Origin: Riemerella columbina DSM 16469
GTDB taxonomy: Bacteria > Bacteroidota > Bacteroidia > Flavobacteriales > Weeksellaceae
NCBI RefSeq assembly: GCF_000374405.1
Contig: NZ_KB894220.1
Span: forward strand, 1-47,960
DNA: 47,960 nucleotides
Direction of reading: 5' to 3'
Shown here piece by piece: positions 25,455-34,594 of the stretch (position 1 is its first letter; the number at the start of each line of letters is the position of its first letter). Under the pieces are notes generated by a model, which was given only the letters and a program-made list of their open reading frames with translations, did not search any database and had not been told where the DNA came from. A program made the translations under genes and the position numbers.

Positions 25455-26081
25455 ATGAAAAAGTTATTTATGACCTTGGCAATCGCCTCATCATCATTAA
25501 TGATGGCACAAGTCAGTTTTGGATTTAGAACCAATGTATTGTTCAATGCAAGCTCACCAAAATGGGAAGATTTAAAGGGCAATATAGCTTCTGCTGTAGA
25601 TAATAAAGGTAAGAACCTTACAGGCTTTAATGTTGGATTTTCTGCCAAAGTAGATTTGCCTGCTACGGCGATGTTTGTAATGCCAGAAATCTACTACACT
25701 CACTTTGCGAGTAAAACAAATGTTGGGTCTGATGTAGAGCTGAAAGCAGTAAGCAATAGAATTGATGTGCCCGTGCTTTTAGGGTATAATGTAGGGGTGA
25801 GCAACATCAATGTATTTTTAGGACCTGTGGCATCTTATAATTTAGCAAAGGAAAATACATATCACGATTTTAAGGAAAATGCGACTAAAAACTTTACTGT
25901 TGGTTACCAGTTAGGGGCTAATGTAAGAGTTTCAAAATTGGTAATCAATGCGCGTTACGAAGGCGCTTTTTCTAAGGATGAGAGAAAATTTATTAAAACT
26001 GTAACCGCCGGAGCAACACAAGAAGTGAAATATGACAACCGTCCAAGTTTCTTCCTAGTTGGTTTAGGATATGAATTTTAA
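25455..26081 (+). CDS. Outer-membrane beta-barrel protein (porin family)
   Basis: 208 residues. Signal peptide (to about SSLMMAQ, residue 20), then alternating strands rich in aromatic and glycine residues (VSFGFRTNVLFN, MFVMPEIYYTHFAS, VPVLLGYNVGV, FTVGYQLGANVRV, NARYEGAF) and a terminal Phe (FFLVGLGYEF) for BAM-dependent insertion. It resembles the flavobacterial PorT/OmpW-size barrel group. The specific function is unknown. 22 bases after mlaF; likely in the same transcript. Confidence 0.8.
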   Translation: MKKLFMTLAIASSSLMMAQVSFGFRTNVLFNASSPKWEDLKGNIASAVDNKGKNLTGFNVGFSAKVDLPATAMFVMPEIYYTHFASKTNVGSDVELKAVSNRIDVPVLLGYNVGVSNINVFLGPVASYNLAKENTYHDFKENATKNFTVGYQLGANVRVSKLVINARYEGAFSKDERKFIKTVTAGATQEVKYDNRPSFFLVGLGYEF

Positions 26082-26085
26082 ATAT

Positions 26086-26120
26086 AATCGCCGCATTCAG
26101 AATGGAGTGCGGCGATTTTA
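26086..26120. terminator. Bidirectional terminator between the barrel and endonuclease genes
   Basis: AATCGCCGCA (26086-26095) pairs with TGCGGCGATT (26108-26117), then T-rich sequence. The two flanking genes converge here. Confidence 0.75.
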
Positions 26121-26123
26121 GTT

Positions 26124-27314
26124 TTAATCTACTTCTTTGGAAAGGATAGTGTATACTGGGAAGTGGTCACTATAGCCACCCGTAAACTGGTCGCCATTCC
26201 AAGAGCGGAATGGATAGCCTTTAAAACTACCTTCTTTATTGATGAGATAAGGCGGTGCATAGACTTCGGTTTTGTATACAGTATAAGATTTTGGATTATT
26301 GTTATTAACTAAGTTTTCAGATACGATAATTTGGTCAAATAAATTTGGTGCATCTCTATAAGCGAGTGAGGCTACCCCTTTTTTATAAAGTGGATACATC
26401 AAGTTTAAAAATGGATGCTCTGGACTTAAATCTTTACGCTTACCCACAGCTTTTACATAATCACGAAGACTGGTACTGATGGGGTCATCATTAAAGTCGC
26501 CCATAGCGATAATTTTAGTATTGGGATCCAATGCTTTTACACTATCCATTTGGCTTCTTAGGAGTTGTGCAGCCGCATTTCTTTTAGGTAGAGAAATTGC
26601 CTCACCCCCTCTTCTAGAAGGCCAGTGGTTAACAAAAATTGTAACCTTTTCCCCGTCTAAGTAACCTGAAACTACGAGTAAGTCTCTGGTATACTCTCGG
26701 CGCCCCTCTTGGTTGTAGAGTTTAAGCTCTTTTTTGGTGATATAAGTGGGGCTAAATCTTCTTTTTTGATAAATCATAGCCGCATCAATTCCTCTATAAT
26801 CGTAAGAGTTAAAGTGAGCAATACCATAATCAAAACGCTTAAGTGCAGGTTGGTTGATGAGGTCTTGTACTACTTGTCTGTTTTCTACCTCTAAAAGCCC
26901 TACAATAACTGGAGCAGTTTTGGTAACTGATACTCCTAATTCTGAAATCACTTGGGCAGAATTGGCTAATTTTTGATTATAAATTTTGGTGCCATAATTT
27001 TTACCACTTAGTGGGGTAAAGTCTTCATTAGAACCTTGGTAACGCACTACTTTTTTTCCGATGAGTTTAGCGTCAGACCATTCGCCTCTGTAGTCTTCGT
27101 GTGGTAGAACCTGTACAGAATCTACGGGGATACTTCTGTGGAAATTAGGGTTGCTTGGGGATAGCGTACCGTCGATATAGTCGGCAGAAGGGATAGTGTC
27201 CCAAAGGTTTTCTACATTATAAAATCCTACGGCAGCCATTTTTCTAAGTTTTCCTCTTTGGGAAAAGCCCATTACAAAAATACTTAGGGCTAATAGTGAG
27301 ATTATTTTTTTCAT
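26124..27314 (-). CDS. Secreted endonuclease/exonuclease/phosphatase family protein
   Basis: 396 residues. A signal peptide (MKKIISLLALSIFVMGFSQ) fixes the start at 27314, 46 codons inside the longest frame. Family motifs: VGFYNVENLWDT, GLLEVENRQ (metal Glu), FVNHWPSRRGG, AMGDFNDDPIS (metal Asp/Asn) and GGYSDHFPVY (catalytic His). In Bacteroidota such enzymes act outside the cytoplasm on nucleic acids or phosphodiesters, probably for phosphate or nucleotide uptake. It diverges from a TonB receptor and DUF5689 lipoprotein that may take up the product. Confidence 0.88.
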   Translation of the reverse strand: MKKIISLLALSIFVMGFSQRGKLRKMAAVGFYNVENLWDTIPSADYIDGTLSPSNPNFHRSIPVDSVQVLPHEDYRGEWSDAKLIGKKVVRYQGSNEDFTPLSGKNYGTKIYNQKLANSAQVISELGVSVTKTAPVIVGLLEVENRQVVQDLINQPALKRFDYGIAHFNSYDYRGIDAAMIYQKRRFSPTYITKKELKLYNQEGRREYTRDLLVVSGYLDGEKVTIFVNHWPSRRGGEAISLPKRNAAAQLLRSQMDSVKALDPNTKIIAMGDFNDDPISTSLRDYVKAVGKRKDLSPEHPFLNLMYPLYKKGVASLAYRDAPNLFDQIIVSENLVNNNNPKSYTVYKTEVYAPPYLINKEGSFKGYPFRSWNGDQFTGGYSDHFPVYTILSKEVD

Positions 27315-27343
27315 TACAATATGTTTATTGTTTTTTAATGCAA

Positions 27344-27351
27344 CAAAGTTA
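27344..27351 (-). promoter_or_regulatory. -7 element of the endonuclease gene
   Basis: Minus strand TAACTTTG, 29 bases before the chosen ATG, which supports the start at 27314. Confidence 0.5.
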
Positions 27352-27496
27352 ATTAATTTCTGAGTAAAAAAGGAAAATATATTCGCATAAATAAAGGAAC
27401 TTAGGCGTATCGCCTTTGGTAAAAGACTTCTGATGGGCTTGATAAATATCAACCAAAAAAATCCTAAAATTCTGATTCCTTTTCATAAAAATAGGT

Positions 27497-27504
27497 TAAT
27501 TTTG
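27497..27504 (+). promoter_or_regulatory. -7 element of the TonB receptor gene
   Basis: TAATTTTG, 49 bases before the ATG; divergent from the endonuclease promoter 145 bases away. Confidence 0.5.
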
Positions 27505-27553
27505 TAGATGAATAATTGATTTATTCAAGTTAATCAAGGTAAAAAAGAATGTT

Positions 27554-30361
27554 ATGATTAAAAAATTGTCATTAATCTCTATGTTCTCTCTATTGCCCGC
27601 ATCATTTTACTACGCACAAACTACGGTGTATGCCTATGTGAAAGATGCCGATGGGAAACCCATCGAAAATGCAATGGTGGATTTAAGAGAGTCTGATGAA
27701 GATGTGAAAGCCGATAAAATCGGTTATTTCCAACTAGTGGATTTGATGCCAGGACACTACCAGTTGATGGTAACCCAGCCTAATTACGAAAAAAAGGTGT
27801 TAGAATTTGATGTTGCTGAGCACGAAAAAAAGAAAAATCTGGGGGTTATTACTCTTTACTCTAATCTTTCTAACGCAGATCAAGGTATTGTTGTTCTTAA
27901 TGATGTGAACGATGCTGATGGCGTAGAGTCTCAACCTACATTAGGGCTGTTGCAATCTTCCAGAGATGTGTTCAGTAATATTGCAGCCTTTGATTTAGGT
28001 GCTTATTGGTTCCGTCCAAGGGGAATTGATGGAAGAACCAATGGCGTGATGATGAATGGGGTTTCTATGGCAAATGCAGATAATGGGAATGTAGACTACG
28101 GAAATTGGGGTGGATTGAATGAAGTTCTACGCTATCCAGAAATTGCTGTAAACCATTCCCCATCTGAATATGCTTTTGGAGGTGTAGGCTCAGTAATTTA
28201 TAAAAATATTAAACCTAGTGAGCATCGTAAAGGTTTCCAATTGACACAATCGCTTGTTAATAGGAACTATCGATACCGTACAGCTTTAAGATATTCATCA
28301 GGAATGAATAAAAATGGCTGGGCTTTTACAGTAATGGGGGCTAGAAGATGGGCACAAGAAGGGATTCAAGAAGGAACTTTCTATGATGCTTATGGTACTT
28401 ACTTAGGTGTGGAAAAAAAGGTAAACGATAAACATACCATAATATTCAATTATATAGGTTCGCCATATAGAAGAAGTACTGCTAGCCCGAATACCCAAGA
28501 AGTAGTAGATTATAGAGGAGTACACTATAATGCCTACTGGGGTTGGCAAGATGGTGAAAAACGAAGCGAAAGAGTGAAAACGGGCTTTCAACCGATATTC
28601 CAATTGACTGATTATTGGAAAATAAATAGAAATACTCAATTGTGGACCACGGTATCTTACCAATTCGGTAAGGACAAGGCTTCTAGGTTAGATTGGTACA
28701 ATGCACAGAACCCATCACCTTTATATTACAGAAATCTTCCAAGTTTTATTTTAGGGCTAGACAACCCTAATAATGGTGATCTGGAACAATTAGAAGTAGT
28801 TAAAAATAGATGGATTAATAACGATCAAAATTATACGCAAATTAATTGGAAAAGACTTTATAGAGCGAATCAAAATAGAAAACAAGCCGTTTATTATCTC
28901 GTGAATGATGTTAATGATGACAAAGTTTGGAATGCCTCTACACATCTATCCCACAATTTTTCGGATAATACACAGTTTTTCCTTAATGTATCTTACCTGA
29001 ATTACGCGTCCGATCAATATAGAGAAGTTAAAGATTTATTAGGTGCAGAATACGCTCTCAATGCAGACCCATTTGCAAGTTCTAATCAACCTAAACTTTC
29101 GGGATATTTTAATGATGGTGAAGCTAATCCGAATAAAAAAGTTGGGGATAAGATTGGATATGATTATACCTACCGTAAACAACAAGTGGATATTAATCCA
29201 TCATTAAAATTTGGTGCAGGTAAGTTTGATGTCTTTGTTTCAGCAATGGCGTCTTACGCGTCCAATTCTAGAGAAGGTAAATTCAATCATTATTTGTATC
29301 CTGATACATTAGGTAAATCTCAAGATTATAATTTTTGGAATTTTGGTTTGAAAGGACAAATAATCTACAAAATTGATGGAAGAAACTTCTTAGTATATAA
29401 TGGGGCATATTATTCTCAAGCTCCTATTCTTAATGATTTGTTTATCAATCCAAGAGTTAATAATACTACGGCGCCGTTTATTAAGAATATGTTGGTCAAT
29501 GCAAATGATTTAAGTTATGTGGTTAATGCCCCTTCACTTAAGCTGAGAGCAACAGCGTATTTAATAGATACCCAAAACGGAACTAATGTACAGCGTTTCT
29601 TTGCCGATGGAATTAAACTAAGCGATGTAGACGCTAGCGGAAACACTACCAATACGCGTAGCGCCTTTGTAACCCAAGTGATGTCTAATGTAGAACGAAG
29701 AAACCTTGGTGGAGAGCTTGGAGTAGAAGTTAAGATAACCCCTACTCTTACTACAAGTGGTGTTGCCAGCTATGGACAGTTTACATATAGAAATAACCCG
29801 AATGTCTATTTCGTGTCAGACGCCGTAGGGAAGTTCTCTAATGGCTTGTCATATAAAGACTATGGAAAATCGTATATTAAAAACTTTAGACAAGGAGGTA
29901 CGCCGCAAGAGGCTTATTCATTAGGGCTTAAATACAGCTCACCAAAATATTGGTGGATTGGAGCAACTTGGAACTATTTAGGTGAAAATTACTTAGATCC
30001 ATCACCATTATTGCGTTCAGATTTCTTTGTTAACAATCCTAATACAGGTACTCCTTATGCTGGGCTAGATGAGGCAGAATACAAACGAATTACCAAACAA
30101 GTGGCATTGGCACCAGCATATTTCCTTAATGTAAATGCAGGGAAATCTTGGTTATTTGGAAGGTATTATCTAATGATTACAGCTACGGTAAACAATCTTT
30201 TAGATAATAAAAGCTATGCTACAGGTGGCTTTGAACAAACTAGAAATGTAAATTACGCGGACTTTAAAAAAGATTTTGATAGAGAATATCCAAATTTTGC
30301 TCCTAAATATTTCTATACTCAAGGGAGAAGTTACTTTATCAATTTACAACTTAGATTTTAA
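27554..30361 (+). CDS. TonB-dependent receptor with carboxypeptidase-like N-terminal domain
   Basis: 935 residues. Signal peptide to about SFYYAQ (21). Residues 22-110 are a carboxypeptidase regulatory-like fold (VYAYVKDADGKPIENAMVDL, GYFQLVDLMPGHYQLMV). The plug follows, with FRPRGIDGRTNGVMMNGV and GGVGSVIYKNIKP, then a 22-strand barrel that closes in FINLQLRF. It imports a bulky substrate with TonB energy. Neighbours (DUF5689 lipoprotein 17 bases on, a divergent secreted nuclease) suggest nucleic-acid-derived substrates. Not a SusC type: no SusD follows. Confidence 0.9.
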   Translation: MIKKLSLISMFSLLPASFYYAQTTVYAYVKDADGKPIENAMVDLRESDEDVKADKIGYFQLVDLMPGHYQLMVTQPNYEKKVLEFDVAEHEKKKNLGVITLYSNLSNADQGIVVLNDVNDADGVESQPTLGLLQSSRDVFSNIAAFDLGAYWFRPRGIDGRTNGVMMNGVSMANADNGNVDYGNWGGLNEVLRYPEIAVNHSPSEYAFGGVGSVIYKNIKPSEHRKGFQLTQSLVNRNYRYRTALRYSSGMNKNGWAFTVMGARRWAQEGIQEGTFYDAYGTYLGVEKKVNDKHTIIFNYIGSPYRRSTASPNTQEVVDYRGVHYNAYWGWQDGEKRSERVKTGFQPIFQLTDYWKINRNTQLWTTVSYQFGKDKASRLDWYNAQNPSPLYYRNLPSFILGLDNPNNGDLEQLEVVKNRWINNDQNYTQINWKRLYRANQNRKQAVYYLVNDVNDDKVWNASTHLSHNFSDNTQFFLNVSYLNYASDQYREVKDLLGAEYALNADPFASSNQPKLSGYFNDGEANPNKKVGDKIGYDYTYRKQQVDINPSLKFGAGKFDVFVSAMASYASNSREGKFNHYLYPDTLGKSQDYNFWNFGLKGQIIYKIDGRNFLVYNGAYYSQAPILNDLFINPRVNNTTAPFIKNMLVNANDLSYVVNAPSLKLRATAYLIDTQNGTNVQRFFADGIKLSDVDASGNTTNTRSAFVTQVMSNVERRNLGGELGVEVKITPTLTTSGVASYGQFTYRNNPNVYFVSDAVGKFSNGLSYKDYGKSYIKNFRQGGTPQEAYSLGLKYSSPKYWWIGATWNYLGENYLDPSPLLRSDFFVNNPNTGTPYAGLDEAEYKRITKQVALAPAYFLNVNAGKSWLFGRYYLMITATVNNLLDNKSYATGGFEQTRNVNYADFKKDFDREYPNFAPKYFYTQGRSYFINLQLRF

Positions 30362-30378
30362 TCTTAATTATTAAAACA

Positions 30379-31791
30379 ATGAAAACAACAACATATTTAA
30401 AAATTTCGTTAATGGCTTTGGCGAGTTTCGGAGCCTTAACCTCTTGTGTGAAAAATGATGAATTCGATGTGCCGAAATTTAAGTGCGACAATCAGTTCGA
30501 AGCTGCAAACTCTAGTATTACTGCGGTTAAACAATTAGCCCCTACACCAGCACCTCCAACTTATGAAAGTAATCATGTAATTACAGACGATGTAATTTTC
30601 GATGGTTATGTTATCTCTAGTGACGAAGGTGGGAATTTTTATAAACAATTAACCATTCAAGACAATCCCGAAAACCCAACTGCCGGAATTCAGATTGCAA
30701 TTAACAAAAGTAATTTGTATACCGACTATCCTGTAGGTGCACACATTAGAGTTAGAGCTAAAGGACTTTCTGTAGGGGAGGATAGAGGCGTCGTAAAACT
30801 TGGTTACGAAAAACCGACTGGGCAAATTCAAGAGGCCAAAATGATAGATTTTATTTCTGGAGTCTGTGGTGGTGATAAAATGGATATTGCTGCTATAAAG
30901 CCTATGGTTTATGATAACCTTACAGATGTCCTTAAAGATGAAAATATTAATACTCTTGTAACTATCAAAAATGTACAGTTTGCAGAAGCAGATGGAAAGT
31001 TAACCTACGCCGATGTGGTGAACAATTTAAACTCTGATAGAACTTTAGTAGATAAAGATGGAAACAAAGCCGTATTAAGGAATAGTGGCTATGCTAGATT
31101 TGCAGGTAAAATAATGCCTCAAGAAAGTGGAGATATTACTGTAGTAGTTTCTAAATATACTTCTGGTAAAAATGTAACCTGGCAGTTATATATTAGAGAT
31201 TTAAATGATGTAAAGTTTGATCAGCCGAGATTCTTGGATAGTTCTAAAGTCTATGGTGGCACGAATATCGTCTATGAATCATCATTTACAGAAAATTTTG
31301 AAAAGCTGTCTAACAAAGGTCCAAAATACTACGATATAGACGACGCACGATTTATAAATTATAGTGCATCTGGAAATAGATTTTGGGGGCAAGGTTATTA
31401 CAAAACAGATAATAATAGATATTTGAAAGCACAAGCATATGGACATAAAGGTGATGAACCTGTTAGTACTTACTTTATGATGCCAGCAGCTTTTACAGGA
31501 ACCTCAAAACTATCATTTAAGACACAAGATAGATTCTATAAGGGAGATGTGTTAAAAGTATACTATACTACAAAATATAAACCTGGCACAGAGCTAAATC
31601 CAAATGATTTGGTGGATATTACTTCCAAATTTACTATTTCAAAGGGAAACACTTCTAGTAACGGTTCCCAGTGGATAGATAGTGGAGAAGTTACAATACC
31701 TGCCACGGGGAATGGCTTTATCATTTTCCAATATTTAGGAGATAAGGATATTACAACTACGATGCAAGTAGATGATGTTACGCTAAAATAA
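30379..31791 (+). CDS. DUF5689 domain lipoprotein
   Basis: 470 residues. Lipobox ASFGALTSC (Cys23) marks an exported lipoprotein. Residues ~45-290 form the DUF5689 region with an OB-like pattern (DGYVISSDEGGNFYKQLTIQD, IQIAINKSNLY, GAHIRVRAKGLSVGEDRG). Residues ~300-470 form a jelly-roll/choice-of-anchor-like C-terminal domain ending in MQVDDVTLK. DUF5689 proteins commonly accompany endonuclease/phosphatase family enzymes and TonB receptors in Flavobacteriia. It is probably the surface lipoprotein partner of the receptor. Confidence 0.85.
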   Translation: MKTTTYLKISLMALASFGALTSCVKNDEFDVPKFKCDNQFEAANSSITAVKQLAPTPAPPTYESNHVITDDVIFDGYVISSDEGGNFYKQLTIQDNPENPTAGIQIAINKSNLYTDYPVGAHIRVRAKGLSVGEDRGVVKLGYEKPTGQIQEAKMIDFISGVCGGDKMDIAAIKPMVYDNLTDVLKDENINTLVTIKNVQFAEADGKLTYADVVNNLNSDRTLVDKDGNKAVLRNSGYARFAGKIMPQESGDITVVVSKYTSGKNVTWQLYIRDLNDVKFDQPRFLDSSKVYGGTNIVYESSFTENFEKLSNKGPKYYDIDDARFINYSASGNRFWGQGYYKTDNNRYLKAQAYGHKGDEPVSTYFMMPAAFTGTSKLSFKTQDRFYKGDVLKVYYTTKYKPGTELNPNDLVDITSKFTISKGNTSSNGSQWIDSGEVTIPATGNGFIIFQYLGDKDITTTMQVDDVTLK

Positions 31792-31824
31792 ACCCTATGT
31801 GAGTTAATAAACAACCGCTTATAG

Positions 31825-31856
31825 CCGCCTCAAAAATACTTTTGAGGCGGTTTTTT
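31825..31856 (+). terminator. Terminator after the DUF5689 gene
   Basis: CCGCCTCAAAA (31825-31835) pairs perfectly with TTTTGAGGCGG (31840-31850), loop ATAC, then six T. Confidence 0.9.
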
Positions 31857-32162
31857 ATAAGAGTATTGGTCTGAAGTTATAGTAATTCTTTATCTTATTC
31901 ATAAAGATGTTATAAACTATGTAGTATACTATAATTTATTGTAGGTATAGCGTAGAAATAGATTTTTAATAAGTATCCATAGAATAAAATCCTTAAGGGT
32001 TTTATATTTTTCCCTCAAGGGTTTTTGAATAAACCTATGAGGGTTTTTAGAAATACCCTTAAGGGTATTTTATACTGCTACGGTAGAAAATAGTTAAACG
32101 ATGCTTATAGCGTATGGTCTTTTTCAAGATAAATATTTTATTATTTTTTGATGTTAAAAATC
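31857..32162. repeat. Gene-free convergent region with palindromes and four ~22-bp spaced repeats
   Basis: No gene is seen. It contains the perfect 10-bp palindrome TAGTATACTA (31922-31931), then four copies of a (C)TTAAGGGT/(C)TCAAGGGT-type element at about 31992, 32014, 32037 and 32058, spaced 21-23 bp. The last is inside a perfect 20-bp palindrome, AAATACCCTTAAGGGTATTT (32051-32070). The flanking genes converge on it, so it is not their promoter region. Confidence 0.7.
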
Positions 32163-32202
32163 AAAAAGCCCTTCGGAAATCGTTTCTTCCAAAGGGCTTT
32201 TG
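32163..32202 (-). terminator. Terminator of hutH
   Basis: AAAAGCCCTT (32164-32173) pairs with AAGGGCTTTT (32192-32201); the minus-strand reading ends in a T-run. It starts 21 bases after the hutH stop. Confidence 0.8.
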
Positions 32203-32222
32203 TTTATTACTATTATCAATGG

Positions 32223-33719
32223 CTAAAAATTGACTCTGAATTTTCTATCTTTAATAAGCTCGGCGATGGCGTGCATATCTTTACCAATGAGTCTATCTTC
32301 CTCTAGCTTTGGCACTGCGGAGCGCAAAATACTAAAGTTTTCTTCTATAATATCCGAACATATCGATGGCCTTCTAAATTCTAATCCTTGGGCAGCATAC
32401 ATTAGTTCTACCGCTAAGATATTTACCAGATTATCCAATACTTGGTTGAATTTCCTACCCGAAATACTGCCCATAGACACATGGTCTTCCTGACCTAAGC
32501 TTGTAGGAATAGAGTCCGCCGATGCAGGGAAGCATAAAGTTTTATTTTCGGTAACCAACGCCGCTGAGGTATATTGCGGAATCATAAAGCCAGAGTTAAG
32601 TCCCGCCTCGCTGTCTGTTAATAATCTTGGTAGACCGTATTTTCCTTCTATCAACAAGTAACTTCTTCTATCCGAAATATTCCCCAATTCTGCCGCCGCC
32701 AATGTAGCATAATCTAAAGGCAACGCCATTGGTTGCCCATGGAAATTTCCGCCCGAAATTGCCTCCTCTGCACTAATTACGATGGGATTGTCCGTTACAG
32801 AGTTCAATTCTGTTTCTGCCATTTGTTTTAAATGAAGGTAAGCATTTCTACTTGCCCCATGCACCTGTGGTACACATCTAATGGAATAGGGGTCTTGCAC
32901 TCTACCACAATTTTCATGGCAACTAAGATTCTCCGAACCTTCTAAAAATTGGCGCATACGCTCGGCTACCATTTGCGTGCCTTCATATGGTCTAATACTA
33001 TGCAACTCCTTTTTGAAAGGACTTGCCGAACCTCTATAAGCTTCTAGCGACATGGCAGCGGTCATATCTGCTAAGTCTAAAAGATACGCCATTTTTTCTA
33101 TGCCATAGATAGCATGAGCCAAAATAAACTGCGTTCCGTTGATTAACCCTAAGCCTTCTTTAGCTTTTAACTTTAAAGGGGCCATGCCATGTTGTTTTAA
33201 TACTTCTCCTGCAGGTTGGGGATTACCATTTACCCAAATTTCGCCTAATCCGATGAGCGGTAATACTAAATGAGATAATGGCGCCAAATCCCCAGACGCC
33301 CCTACCGAACCTTGTTCTGGCACAACTGGGATTAAATCTTTTTCCAGCATAAATATCAACCGTTCTATCATTTCCAACGATACTCCAGAACAGCCTTTAG
33401 AAAGGGCGTGTACTTTGGCAATCATCATCAGTTTTGATATTTTTTTGTCGATAGGTTTGCCTACCCCTACGGCATGGCTGATGAGTAAGTTGTGCTGCAA
33501 TTGTGTCGTTTGCTCTTCGGAAATTTTAGTGTCGCATAGCGGACCAAAGCCTGTGTTGATGCCATAAACAGTACGGTCTGAGGCTACAATTTTCTGAACA
33601 TTTTCTTCAGATTTAAGGATTTGCTGTTTAGATTGTTCGCTGAGTTGCGCTTTATGAGGATGGTTTAAAATATCTAAAACATTTTCTATACTTAGAAAAT
33701 CTACACCATAGGTATACAT
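32223..33719 (-). CDS. hutH: Histidine ammonia-lyase
   Basis: 498 residues. It removes ammonia from histidine to give urocanate, the first step of histidine breakdown. The electrophilic MIO cofactor forms from ASG at 141-143 in GSVGASGDLAPLSH. Also present: TVYGINTGFGPL with the active Tyr, GLINGTQ, SVTDNP and the QEDHVSMGS segment. Length is normal. No other hut gene is in the window. The promoter overlaps the terminator of the upstream ferritin gene. Confidence 0.96.
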   Translation of the reverse strand: MYTYGVDFLSIENVLDILNHPHKAQLSEQSKQQILKSEENVQKIVASDRTVYGINTGFGPLCDTKISEEQTTQLQHNLLISHAVGVGKPIDKKISKLMMIAKVHALSKGCSGVSLEMIERLIFMLEKDLIPVVPEQGSVGASGDLAPLSHLVLPLIGLGEIWVNGNPQPAGEVLKQHGMAPLKLKAKEGLGLINGTQFILAHAIYGIEKMAYLLDLADMTAAMSLEAYRGSASPFKKELHSIRPYEGTQMVAERMRQFLEGSENLSCHENCGRVQDPYSIRCVPQVHGASRNAYLHLKQMAETELNSVTDNPIVISAEEAISGGNFHGQPMALPLDYATLAAAELGNISDRRSYLLIEGKYGLPRLLTDSEAGLNSGFMIPQYTSAALVTENKTLCFPASADSIPTSLGQEDHVSMGSISGRKFNQVLDNLVNILAVELMYAAQGLEFRRPSICSDIIEENFSILRSAVPKLEEDRLIGKDMHAIAELIKDRKFRVNF

Positions 33720-33740
33720 ATTATCGTAATTTTAATGATT

Positions 33741-33768
33741 AAAAAAAGCCTTACATATCGTAAGGCTT
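33741..33768 (-). terminator. Ferritin terminator
   Basis: AAGCCTTAC/GTAAGGCTT stem (33746-33754 / 33760-33768) with a 5-nt loop; on the minus strand it runs into seven T (33741-33747). Confidence 0.8.
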
Positions 33769-33769
33769 A

Positions 33770-33777
33770 CAAAATTA
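33770..33777 (-). promoter_or_regulatory. -7 element of hutH
   Basis: Minus strand TAATTTTG, directly before the ferritin terminator stem. The expected RNA start falls within the stem, so hutH RNA would lack the full hairpin and escape termination. Confidence 0.5.
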
Positions 33778-33794
33778 CAAATAATTTTTTATTA

Positions 33795-34304
33795 TTAGGC
33801 TTCGCTTTCTGCTTGAAATGTGCGCTGTGCTAACTCCTGGTCGAATAAATAGAGTGCAGAGTTATTATCTTGTACCATTTTAATTTTAGCAACTAATTGA
33901 GAAGCGGAAGCTTCTTCCTCTACCTGCTCATTGATAAACCATTGCATAAAAGATGCTGTGGCATAGTTGCCTTCGTCAGTGGCAGTTTTATAAATATTAA
34001 AAATACTTTTGGTTACTTCTTTTTCGTGAGCTAAAGCTTTTTCGAAGATGTCTTGTACGTTTTTAAAATCCTGAGCCGGTGCTTCTATAGCCCCCATTTT
34101 GATTCTTCCGCCCAAATCGTTTAGGAAATCAAAAATTTTATCTGCGTGCATCAATTCTTCTTTGGCTTGTACTCTAAAATAATTGGCAATACCATCTAAA
34201 TCTTCGTTGTAAAACCAAGCCGACATCGACATATAATATTGAGCTGCATATTGCTCCTTAGTAATTTGATCGTTAAGTAATTGTTCTATTTTTTCGCTTA
34301 TCAT
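33795..34304 (-). CDS. ftnA: Ferritin
   Basis: 169 residues, non-haem ferritin that stores iron in a 24-mer shell. Ferroxidase residues are visible in LNDQITKEQYAAQYYMSMSAWF, QAKEELMHADKIFDFLNDLGG (the ExxH pair) and QWFINEQVEEEA. Start at 34304: an in-frame ATG 17 codons upstream lies within the promoter and adds residues foreign to the family. Diverges from dnaB. Confidence 0.94.
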   Translation of the reverse strand: MISEKIEQLLNDQITKEQYAAQYYMSMSAWFYNEDLDGIANYFRVQAKEELMHADKIFDFLNDLGGRIKMGAIEAPAQDFKNVQDIFEKALAHEKEVTKSIFNIYKTATDEGNYATASFMQWFINEQVEEEASASQLVAKIKMVQDNNSALYLFDQELAQRTFQAESEA

Positions 34305-34323
34305 AATTGTTTTAATTTGGTTG

Positions 34324-34355
34324 CAAAGGTAGTTAATTTTTAGGGAGTTACCCAA
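34324..34355 (-). promoter_or_regulatory. Ferritin promoter
   Basis: On the minus strand TTG (34355-34353), a 21-nt spacer and TACCTTTG (34331-34324): a near-ideal Bacteroidota promoter. It rules out the longer start. Confidence 0.7.
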
Positions 34356-34582
34356 TTTTACTTATAGGAACAGAATCTCCTTTTATCCCTTACTAGTAAA
34401 GCCAATAGCGATAAAACCTCTATTTTAGAGAATTAATTTGTATTTAATCTATTTTAATGAGTTGTGTGCTATATAAAAAGTTATTAACATTTATAAAGTG
34501 TTGATATACCTCTCATAATCAACACTAAAAAAAACATATCCACTAGTTTCTAACATTAGTTTTCTTTAACCTATAAAAGATT

Positions 34583-34590
34583 TATCTTTG
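34583..34590 (+). promoter_or_regulatory. -7 element abutting the dnaB start
   Basis: TATCTTTG ends 4 bases before the ATG at 34595, so a leaderless or nearly leaderless mRNA is expected unless translation starts at a later codon. Confidence 0.5.
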
Positions 34591-34594
34591 CCCT

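Noticed and set aside
27315-27452. N-terminal extension of the endonuclease gene
   Set aside because: It would cover the -7 element and hide a good signal peptide that starts at 27314.
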